From the NCBI GenBank assembly GCA_030760725.1, contig JASWHV010000005.1, positions 92,138,622 to 92,202,621 on the forward strand: 64,000 nt of DNA, in the 5' to 3' direction. Shown piece after piece: positions 55,172 through 64,000 of the stretch (the first letter of the stretch is position 1; every line of letters starts with the position of its first letter). The position numbers and the translations under genes were made by a program. The DNA is from Neostapfia colusana (taxonomy: Eukaryota; Streptophyta; Magnoliopsida; Poales; Poaceae). The notes below the pieces were generated by a model that was not told the DNA's origin, made no database searches, and saw only the letters and a program-made list of their open reading frames with translations.

Positions 55172-57019
55172 CTGCACCCATACGACATTAAACATCAGTC
55201 CCGCAACATTTTGCATGCAGTCCAATAGAACTGGGCGTAAAAACATTATGACAACCAAACATGCGAAATATCTCGTAAGTAGATAATGTAATAACTTTGC
55301 ACAAGCTACACCATTACCAGACCAAACACAAGTTAGTTTAATCCAACTTGATGAACCCCCTCTTTGGAAGCTCACCATAACTGGGTTTGGTCTCTACGAG
55401 ACATTATTATTGCGTTGTCATCACGTATAACACCCTTAGGGTACGACACCCTCTCCACTGAGTTCAACTGTCATTCTTCCGTCAGAATGACCAGTTTCTA
55501 CCTATTCCAAGTTTTGATCCCTTTATGGGCATTTTCATGACTCAAGTTGAATACCAAAGTTAAAGTTAACTTCAGTATCTTTCCAACGAGTACTCATTTG
55601 CCCCCAGATCAGCTTTTATTAAAAAGTTATGTTAATTCAAAGTTAGCAGAATTTCTGGAAGAATTTTAACAGCACCTCCCTTGGAAGTGGCTGTTTCCAA
55701 CCCTGATTTCCACTAAATTCTGTGCTGAAATTTCAGGGACTTTTAATTGCAAAGGTGTCGCACATCTTCTACTCTTTCTAAGGATGTATTATATGACAAT
55801 TTTAGATTTTTCTACTGGGAGTTATGTTTGAAAAACAGATCAGTTCAGAGGATGTTTTACTCTGCCCTGGTTCTGGACAGTTTACATTCCTCTGGGATTT
55901 CAGCCATCTCAAGGCAAGTTTCAGCTCTGGAAGTCTACAACAAAGTTGTAGAGTACTTGAATACCTTTCCAGAGCTATGTAGCACACCTCTCTCGGCTAA
56001 AAGACCTGTGAGTTATGCCCTGTTGAAGATCAGCAAACTTGCTGTCCCAAAACCGAGCACTCTGTTTTTCAGTCTTTTTGGAACTACACTCATCCCTATC
56101 TCATTCTTATACCCAACCAGGGTCCTAACTGTTGAACTTATAGATTTTAATTCTTCGTTATCATTATACTCATGCATATGCCTACAATATCTCGGTACTA
56201 CGTTCCTCACAAAAGAAAATCCTAACCGGATCATACCGGCATATACGTCTCGAGTGTGGCACTAAACGGTCTCTCGCACACGTTTTCTACACGGATACAA
56301 TACGTGGTTATTACCTGCAGAAGACCACACAATGATGGTGCACTCAAAGTTTGTTCATTTCAGGCAGTTCCATATTTAAAAGTAAATACAAACGCCCGTA
56401 TCATTGTCATACGGCCGTCCTTGAGCTAAGTCACATCTCAAGGCACGTGATCGTGTTTAAACACCACACGACGGGGAACCCGAGTATGTCATGAACGGGT
56501 CGTCACGGTTGGGAATGTTATCAACCCAACAGATACCACCTACTGCCCTGCAGGGCACGCCGATGGCAAGCGCTGCGTATGTCCTCCTGGGCTATTTCCA
56601 GACAAACACACTCTCGCGTTACTGACCACGCGATGGGGTCTCCGCTTACTTGCCTAATGCACGCTAGGGATCAGCGTTTCATATGAACTCAGGGACATGA
56701 AGAGTCCAAGAGATTCATATTGACATCTCACACCAAGCTGTGAGATCAATCCCTGAACCATGTTCCTTGTCAGGGAGAGCTAACCGAAATTGAACCGCTT
56801 TCGGTGGCGTTCCTTACCATACTTACCAGAGCGTAGGTGCGTTGTTACATAATTGAAATTCAGAATTATAACATATAAGTTAGTCTTTGCCACTTTAAGT
56901 AACAATGCTAATATAGTCCTTACTTGGGCAACTACCGAATCCTCACCGTATACCTAAGTTTTTCCCATAATGCAGTCCTTTAGTACTGTGCTATCCCCAC
57001 TGCAGCTCTGATACCAGGC
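55172..57019 (-). other. Leader of G
   Basis: About 1.85 kb between primer site and gag. Parts match the family-1 leader (GGAACGTAGTACCGAG; GAAACTGGTCATTCTGACGG). No ORF0 homologue is seen, so family 2 as represented by G lacks it. The last ~200 bases run from ATG|GTGAGC (55378-55372) to GGTGCAG before the gag ATG and could be a GT-AG leader intron. No other gene is visible. Confidence 0.65.
57005..57016 (-). other. Primer-binding site of G (tRNA-iMet)
   Basis: TGGTATCAGAGC on the minus strand, three bases after the LTR end at 57020. Confidence 0.9.
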
Positions 57020-59458
57020 TGTGGCGGACCGGAATCCGCTCATCCAGGATCGCAGAGGGTGGTGCCGCGCGATGCGACACCCGACAGCACACGTCATAAG
57101 AACACAATATATTACATGGGAAAAACAGCTGAAACTGTACAAACAGGTACAAACTTCAGTTACAACTATTGCTCTATTACACAGCAGAAGACTACACTAT
57201 ACAACTCACGCCCGCCTATTTAGCAAAAGTCGGTTGCCCAGCCCTAGAGCAACCCACACTAGCTGCACGTCTCAGCTCAGCGAGGCGTGTACGGCTCCCA
57301 CTCAGCCGTGGTCCCCGACGGAGGGTAACCCTCGCCGGTGGACTCGTACTCCGAGTCCATGGGTGGCTCCTCACCTGAAAAACACTTAAGCAGCAACCGT
57401 GAGCACGAAGGCTCAGCAAGGCTTAACCGACTCACCTAAGCATGAAACTCTACATGAGGGGTACAATGGACATAGGATAGTAACATTTCAGCAAAAGGAC
57501 ACGCCTACAAGTTCATCCTTAGTTCCTCTTTTAGCAACAAGTTAACAGTTCATGAAATCTGAAATTTAGTAAGCAGTATTTGGTGGCACACATGTAGCAA
57601 TACAATTATATCAATCAGCATCATTGAATCAACATATTTCATCCATTAGTCTACGTTACGACGCAGTGAACAAGCAGTACTCGTCACCGCGAGGGACGGC
57701 GAATCGACTCGATATACACCTGCAGGGAAAACCCAAAGAGCACGTCACGTACGCCCACCCGTGGAGCTGCACAGCACGCTCACTCGATGTCGTACGGGAC
57801 AACCTTTCACCCAACAGCCCAAACGTCGAACCGGTCGCACCGAAACGAGTAGGAGGTTCCCCACACGGAGCATCTCTCTATGCCCGTTGGCAGATTTCCA
57901 CCTTGCTGCCCTCAACCTACACCTATAAATCGGTGTGCTATGCCTCGACGCCCGGAGGTTTAGGCTACATCGATTTATCGGGGCCCATATATCCGATATG
58001 CCTTCGGTACGTTCAATACTTGTTCAGCAGGGCCGCACACGGATCGGTCCTCAATCGACACGGACAGGGCTGCGCACACAAGACTTCCTCTTGCTGCGCC
58101 CTAGCCCCTGCCTAGTCTCATTTTCATTACTATAGTGATCTCACATCACTCAACCGAACCCGTGTGTCCCAAGCCTATCTCGCGAGTAGATTCCAACTAC
58201 TCGAATTGTACCGAAGTCCTATGACTCATTAAGCATAGCCTGTCTACTCGAGGTCCTTGACACTACCCTCACTCTTTTAGGAACCTTTGGTTATGCAAGT
58301 GGGGTTTCATTCATTCTATACCTAATGCACATACATACTTCATATGACACATGTAAACAAAGTAAAGCTTTTAAAAATGGTTAATGCAAACCGGGGCTTG
58401 CCTTGTTGCTGCTGGTCAGGAGTTAGTTCTTCGTCCGGAAGGAGGAAGTCCAGCACTTCCGGAGTCTCTTCTTCAACGGCTACACGTTAATGAAATACTA
58501 CATGTTAATTTAGATGCAAATGTGAGTTTTAGAGTAAGACTTCTACTATTAGTTCTAATAACCAGCCTCTAACACCTGGAACTTTGTTTAAGAATTTAAA
58601 GATGAACTGGTGTTGGTGGTTTGGCTTGAACTTAATCACATGGTTAAATGCTAAGTGGTTTTCCCCCTTTTCCATATTAATCCCTTAAGTGGTTAAACAG
58701 GACAGGGGTAATCTAGAGCTCCAATGGAGCTGAGAATTTTTGTGTGAGTTCCTTGTCACAAGAAAACTCTCTGGACCAAACATTAGCACTTTTCATGGAG
58801 TGGTTTGCTCAGAATAATTCTCTTGGCAAATAAGCAAGGAGGAATTAATTCTGAGGTAATACCCCTGTTCATGCTCAACTTAATGAACTACAATTTCAAT
58901 TATAGCTCATAGAGTTTGCATGAATTTTCCTAGCATTTTTGGAGTCAAGGTTTGCCCAGAATTGAATTTCCAAGTTTTGGAAATTCTCTGAAAATGTTCC
59001 TGCATTCAAATGAACACAGCACCTTCCAATTTGAATTGCTCTGACCAAATCAACTCCAAATGGTCTGAAACTTTTACAGGGGTTTACTAATGTCCTAAAG
59101 AACATTATGGTAAAATTTGGGGATTTTTGGATGAACCAAACTCCCTCTAAAATTCTTTTTCTGAAAAGCTTTAAAGAATTTTCCAGAATTAATTAAAGGG
59201 TTTCATACAAATTGGGTTGTATATCTGGACAGAGCTAGGCAAGATGAATCCAACCCAATTTGAATCACTAAATTTGGAGCTTCCTAGCCAAGGTTATGGG
59301 GTTCTAAAGTTTGCACTAAAACTGGAAATTCCAAAAATGTTTAAATCCTGCGGGTGGGACCCACTCCTCGAGCCGGCCCACTCAGAAAGCGGCCACACCG
59401 CGGCCCACGGGGTTTTACCCGCGCTGCCGCACCGAATCCCGGCCGCAAACCCGATCCC
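57020..59458 (-). repeat. 5' LTR of G, 3' part only
   Basis: Matches 46574 to about 49013. At 59458 it stops at aaacccgatccc where the 3' LTR continues cgcgtgatatcag, and the end of G2's LTR starts at the next base. The missing ~1.55 kb should lie right of G2. It contains the terminal hairpin at 57061-57081. Confidence 0.9.
57277..58479 (-). CDS. LTR-borne spliced gene (G 5' LTR copy)
   Basis: Exon 1 is 58479-58402 and exon 2 is 57374-57277 on the minus strand. Both frames are open. The donor is CAAG|GCAAGC, and exon 2 ends EWEPYTPR then TGA. The promoter-side part of this LTR is separated by G2, so an upstream exon may be missing here. Confidence 0.55.
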
Positions 59459-62400
59459 TGTGGCGGACCGGAATCCGCTCATCCAGGATCGCAGAGGGTG
59501 GTGCCGCGCGATGCGACACCCGACAGCACACGTCATAAGAACACAATATATATTACATGGGAAAGACAGCTGAAACTGTACAAACAAGTACAAACTTCAG
59601 TTACAATTATTGTTCTATTACACAGCGGAAGACTACACTATACAACTCACGCCTGCCTATTTAGCAAAAGTCGGTTGCCCAGCCCTAGGGCAACCCACAC
59701 TAGCTGCACGCCTCAGCTCAGCGCGGCGTGTACGGCTCCCACTCAGCCGTGGTCCCCGACGGAGGGTAACCCTCGCCGGTGGACTCGTACTCCGAGTCCA
59801 TGGGTGGCTCCTCACCTGAAAAGCACTTATGCAGCAACCGTGAGCACGAAGGCTCAGCAAGGCTTAACCGACTCACCTAAGCATGAAACTCTACATGAGG
59901 TGTACAATGGACATAGGTTGGTAGCATTTCAGCAAAACGACACGCCTACAAGTTCATCCTTAGTTCATCTTTTAGCAATAAGTTAACTGTTCATGAAATC
60001 TGAAATTTAGTAAGCAGTATTTGGTGGCACACATGTAGCAATACAATTATATCAATCAGCATCATTGAATCAACATATTTCATCCATTAGTCTACGTTAC
60101 GACGCAGTGAACAAGCAGCACTCGTCACCGCGAGGGACGGCGAATCGACTCGATATACACCTGCAGGGAAAACCCAAAGAGCACGTCACGTACGCCCACC
60201 CGTGGAGCTGCACAGCACGCTCACTCGATGTCGTACGGGACAACCTTTCACCCAACAGCCCAAACGTCGAACCGGTCGCACCGAAACGAGCAGGAGGTTC
60301 CCCACACGGAGCATCTCTCTATGCCCGTTGGCAGATTTCCACCTTGCTGCCCTCAACCTACACCTATAAATCGGTGTGCTATGCCTCGACGCCCGGAGGT
60401 TTAGGCTACATCGGTTTATCGGGGCCCATATATCCGATATGCCTTCGGTACATTCAATACTTGTTCAGCAGGGCCCCACACGGATCGGTCCTCAATCGAC
60501 ACGGGCAGGGCTGCGCACACAAGACTCTCTCTTGCTGCGCCCTAGCCCCTGCCTAGTCTCATTTTCATTACTAAAGTGATCTCACATCACTCAACCGAAC
60601 CCGTGTGTCCCAAGCCTATCTCGCGAGTAGATTCCAACTACTCGACTTGTACCGAAGTCCTATGACTCATTAAGCATAGCCTGTCTACTCGAGGTCCTTG
60701 ACACTACCCTCACTCTTTTAGGAACCTTTGGTTATGCAAGTGGGGTTTCATTCACCCTAGACCTAATGCACATACATACTTCATATGACACATGTAAACA
60801 AAGTAAGATTTATAAAAGGGTTAATGCAAACCGGGGCTTGCCTTGTTGCTGCTGGTCAGGAGTTAGTTCTTCGTCCGGAAGAAGGAAGTCCAGCACTTCC
60901 GGAGTCTCTTCTTCAACGGCTACACGTTAATGAAATACTACATGTTAATTTAGATGCAAATGTGAGTTTAGAGTACGACTTCTACTATTAGTTCTAATAA
61001 CCAGCCTCTAACACCTGGAACTTTGTTTAAGAATTTAAATATGAACTGGTGTTGGTGGTTTGGCTTGGACTTAGTCACATGGTTAAGTGCTAAGTGGTTT
61101 TCCCCCTTTTCCATCTTAATCCCTTAAGTGGGTAAACAGGACAGGGGTGACCTAGAGCTCCAATGGAGCTGAGAATTTTTGGGTGAGTTCCTTGTCACAA
61201 GAAAACTCTCTGGACCAAACATTAGCACCTTTCATGGAATGGTTTGCTCGGAATAATTCTCTTGGCAAATCAGCAAGGAAGAATTAATTCTGAGGTAATA
61301 CCCCTGTTCATGCTCAACTTAATGAACTACAATTTCTATTATAGCTCATAGAGTTTGCATGAATTTTCCTAGCATTTTTGGAGTCAAGGTTTGCCCAGAA
61401 TTGAATTTCCAAGTTTTGGAAATTCTCTGAAAATGTTTCTGCATTCTAATGAACACAGCACCTTCCAATTTGAATTGCTCTGACCAAATCAACTCCAAAT
61501 GGTCTGAAACTTTTACAGGGGTTTACTAATGTCCTAAAGAACATTCTGGCAAAATTTGGGGATTTTTGGATGAACCAAACTCCCTCTAAAATTCTTTTGC
61601 TGAGAAGATTTAAAGAATTTTCCAGAATTAATTAATGGGTTTCATACAAATTGGGTTGTATATCTGGACAGAGCTAGGCAAGAGGAATCCAACCCAATTT
61701 GAATCACTAAATTTGGAGCTTCCTAGCAAAAGTTATGGGGTTCTAAAGTTTGCACTAAAACTGGAAATTCCAAAAACGTTTAAATTCTGCGGGTGGGACC
61801 CACTCCTCGAGCCGGCCCACTCAGAAAACGGCCACACCGCGGCCCACGGGGTTTTACCCGCGCTGCCGCACCGAATCCCGGCCGCAAACCCGATCCCCGC
61901 GCGAGATCAGAGGCTGACCGGTGGACCCGGCCCCCCCTTCGTCTACCTCGCGCTCTCCCGCAGTTCCCGCGGCGGCGCTTCGCCGGAGCGCTCGCCGCCG
62001 GGCGTTTCCCCGCCCGACTTTTGACAAAACTTGCCGCCTGTGCCTAACTCGACTCGGAGAACACGCTGGTGCCCTCACCGGAGCTCGGCAATGGCCGGAA
62101 CTATGCCCGCGACGGCGACAGAGCCTCCCTCTGCTCCGGTGACGTCGTCCGGGCCACTCCGGGCCTTATTTCTCAAGCGGTTTGCTCCTACAGCTCCATC
62201 GTGGCAGGGTGCGCACGAATATGAGCTCGGTTGGCCATGGAAATAGCCGGAACTGGGACCTCACCGTCGACCTAGGCCCGATATCGACTGTTGCTCGAAA
62301 AACTTGGATATCAGCGCAAAGGCTCGATGGTTTTCGATGGTTTTGGATCCTAGGTGGCCGTGGGGGCGTGTAGAACCTATGCTCAGCTAGGTTTACGCTA

Positions 62401-63457
62401 TGCAGGACCGATCACTGCGAATTTCAGCATTTCTGCTCCCTCGTTTATGTCGAGCACCGAGGGCTAGCCGGGGAAATACTCCCCCTACAAAGCATGGAAA
62501 AGGTTAGGGTTTTCACCGTGAGCTCGAGCAGTCCCCGGCGCGTGTCTTTGCTGTTGAACTCCGGTCGCAAGGTCGCCTGGATCAACGGCGCGACGAGGAG
62601 CCGAGGGGAGCGGCGGTGTTGTTTTTCGTTTCGGGTAGGAACGGCCAAAGCGGAGGAGATGAGGCTGGCTCACGTGGGCTGGGGACTTAAACCGCGTCGG
62701 GCACGCGTGCGCTCGGTCGTCGAGCAGGAGGTGGCGAGGCGAGGCGGTCGGACGCCGGTGCTGTCCGCAGCTGGCGCGAGGTGTTCGACCGACGTCGGGA
62801 GCAAACAGCCACGCTCGGTTTTGGGAAACAGTCCTCCCACTGACCTGTGGGCCCCCTCTCCCCCCTAATCTTTTTTCCAAATTCTGCTGCAAATATCTCA
62901 GCTACTCTCAATTTAATGGGAGACTTAGCTCCCAAGTCTTTGTTTGAATTTGAATTCTCAAATTCAAACTTTGTTTGGTTAAATTTGCTTCATATTCAAA
63001 CTGAAATTCAAAATCAGTTTTGAATTCTTGCAAATTTAGCTCTTGACAAGATGAGCTCCAATGGGGATGAAAATTGGTGGGTTCACTCAGAAAAATGTGC
63101 TGAGTATAGATATGGAGCTAACTTTTGAATTTGGGTGATGAAAGTTGCTGCAATTTGAATTTACATTCAAATTGGCCTCTTTTTGAAACAACCCAAAAGT
63201 GCCTCAAAAATTGTTGAATTTTGCATGAGCTTTGGACTGAACCTTCCCAAGACTTTTTAAATTCTAGGGGTGAGCTCAACCTCTCATGCTCATGTGTAGA
63301 AACCCTACATTGTGAAAGTGAAGGCTTTCCCCTCTAATCATTCTTTTGATGGAGGTGATATGCTCTTCACAACATTTCCTAAGGTGTCCACAATAAAAAC
63401 TGTGGTGTTGTGAGATGAAGAAAAATTTTTACAAGTCCTTTTTCTTGGGCTTTTACA
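59459..63457 (-). repeat. 3' LTR of G2 (3,999 bp)
   Basis: On the minus strand it starts TGTAAAAGCCCAAG and ends GTCCGCCACA. It has the same length as G's 3' LTR with scattered substitutions and balanced short indels. The terminal hairpin is at 59500-59520. Confidence 0.92.
59718..60919 (-). CDS. LTR-borne spliced gene (G2 LTR copy)
   Basis: Exon 1 is 60919-60842 and exon 2 is 59815-59718 on the minus strand. Lengths (78 and 98 bases), phases, CAAG|GCAAGC donor and TTTTCAG acceptor match the copy in G's 5' LTR. Exon 1 reads FLLPDEELTPDQQQQ with a synonymous change (CTT to CTT/CTC region) and exon 2 ends EWEPYTPR then TGA. Confidence 0.57.
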
Positions 63458-63492
63458 TCCCTCCCCCCTTAAAAGAATCTCGTCCCGAGATT
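63458..63492 (-). other. Polypurine tract and hairpin of G2
   Basis: The inverted repeat is at 63492-63476 and the tract CTTTTAAGGGGGGAGGGA abuts the LTR, as in G. Confidence 0.85.
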
Positions 63493-63523
63493 ATAAAAGA
63501 AGAGATAGCGATGCAATAGGGAC

Positions 63524-64000
63524 TTACCCGCGTTGAGAAGCCATGAACTCCGGGTAATTTGAGCGAAGGAACTCCTCGCCCTCCCACGTCGCTTCTTCGG
63601 CGGTGTGGTTGCTCCAGAGTATTTTGTAGAACCACAACGTTCTACTACGCGTGGTCCTGGCTTTCTCATCAAGAATTCCCACCGGATATTCATCATATGT
63701 TAAATCCGGCTTCAGCTCGCCGATGTCTTCGGTAGGAACAGCAGTTGTATGCTTCAAGCATTTTCGCAGTTGCGAAACATGGAAAATATCATGGACACCA
63801 GCCAGAGATGCCGGTAGCTCCAATCGATACGCTGCTGGTCCACACTTCTCGGTGATAGCGTAGGGTCCAATGAAACGGGGAGCGAGCTTTCCCTTCACAC
63901 CGAATCGGTGCACGCCCTTCATTGGAGACACGCGGAGGTACACGTGTTCCCCAACGTCGAAGTGCAACGGCCTACGCCTCTTATCAGCGTAGCTCTTCTG
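63524..64000 (-). CDS. gag-pol: gag-pol of G2, C-terminal end (partial)
   Basis: The minus-strand frame is open from the window edge to the stop at 63524. It covers the end of integrase (KSYADKRRRPLHFDVGEHVY, VSPMKGVHRFGVKGKLAPRF) and the chromodomain (LWFYKILWSNHTAEEATW, ending EFMASQRG). It matches the end of G's polyprotein with a handful of substitutions (for example VEIL to VGIL) and no break. Whether the whole frame is intact cannot be seen. Confidence 0.9.
   Translation of the reverse strand, partial: QKSYADKRRRPLHFDVGEHVYLRVSPMKGVHRFGVKGKLAPRFIGPYAITEKCGPAAYRLELPASLAGVHDIFHVSQLRKCLKHTTAVPTEDIGELKPDLTYDEYPVGILDEKARTTRSRTLWFYKILWSNHTAEEATWEGEEFLRSNYPEFMASQRG

Larger units (their letters stand above)
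46574..59458 (-). mobile_element. Element G: family-2 chromovirus with intact gag-pol
   Basis: On the minus strand: a partial 5' LTR (59458-57020), primer site, leader, gag-pol (55171-50639), polypurine tract and complete 3' LTR (50572-46574). It interrupts RNase H/integrase sequence of F at 46573. The left flank is cacag. The matching duplication would lie beyond G2, outside the window. The 5' LTR is cut by G2, but the coding region has no stop or frameshift. G is therefore younger than F and older than G2. Confidence 0.9.
59459..64000 (-). mobile_element. Element G2: family-2 chromovirus nested in G's 5' LTR, partial
   Basis: A complete 3' LTR (59459-63457) preceded on the minus strand by polypurine tract, chromodomain and integrase C-terminus, which run off the right edge. 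It joins G's LTR at 59458/59459. Same orientation as G and same family. The predicted 5-base target duplication is atccc (59454-59458). Confidence 0.88.

Noticed and set aside
55747..56265. 172-codon plus-strand ORF in the G leader
   Set aside because: Antisense to the element, with no similarity to the other leader frames and no recognisable motif.
57624..58115. Plus-strand ORF MNQHISSISLRYDAV... repeated at 60065 and partly at 47178
   Set aside because: It is antisense to the LTR's conserved block and frame-shifted in the 47178 copy. It is explained by LTR repetition.

Overview
The window is repetitive nuclear DNA from a plant, most likely a grass. It consists almost entirely of Ty3/gypsy LTR retrotransposons of the chromovirus type: CCHC Gag, DSGA protease, RT, RNase H, HHCC/DDE integrase and a C-terminal chromodomain, with tRNA-iMet primer sites and LTRs of about 4 kb. 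The domain set and long LTRs fit the Tekay/Del clade; clade and host are inferred from memory of these families. I see no host gene, tRNA, rRNA or CRISPR array. Two related families are present. Family 1 has LTRs starting TGTAAGGGCC and ending GTGTCA. Family 2 has LTRs starting TGTAAAAGCCC and ending TCCGCCACA.

Layout. Element A (family 1, minus strand, 1-10539) sits inside E1 (plus, 10540-16993). E1 sits inside E2 (plus, 16994-19953). E2's 3' LTR is cut at 19953 by a tandem family-1 array: LTR1 (19954-24035), internal D1, LTR2 (29851-33934), internal D2, LTR3 (39750-43769). The array's right end abuts a strongly decayed family-2 element F (43770-46573). F is interrupted by G (minus, 46574-59458), which carries an uninterrupted gag-pol frame of about 1,510 codons. 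The 5' LTR of G is itself interrupted at 59458/59459 by G2, another family-2 element on the minus strand that runs off the right edge.

Besides gag-pol, two coding layers stand out. (1) Family-1 elements carry an extra ORF upstream of gag (called ORF0 here): a globular N-terminus, a coiled coil and an acidic tail. It is nearly complete in A and is cut in D1 and D2 by the same deletion. (2) Each LTR of either family that keeps the region contains two short exon-like segments on the sense strand of the element. Between the families exon 1 differs mostly at third codon positions and by whole-codon indels, and both exons keep the same phases. In the D-array LTRs they are followed by an AATAAA and then a strong hairpin near the LTR end. 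This looks like a small spliced acidic-protein gene carried inside the LTR, and it is the best candidate here for an undescribed system.

All elements except G, and the visible end of G2, are broken by stops, frameshifts, deletions or lost catalytic residues. D1 and D2 share most of their lesions, so they were already defective when the array was copied.
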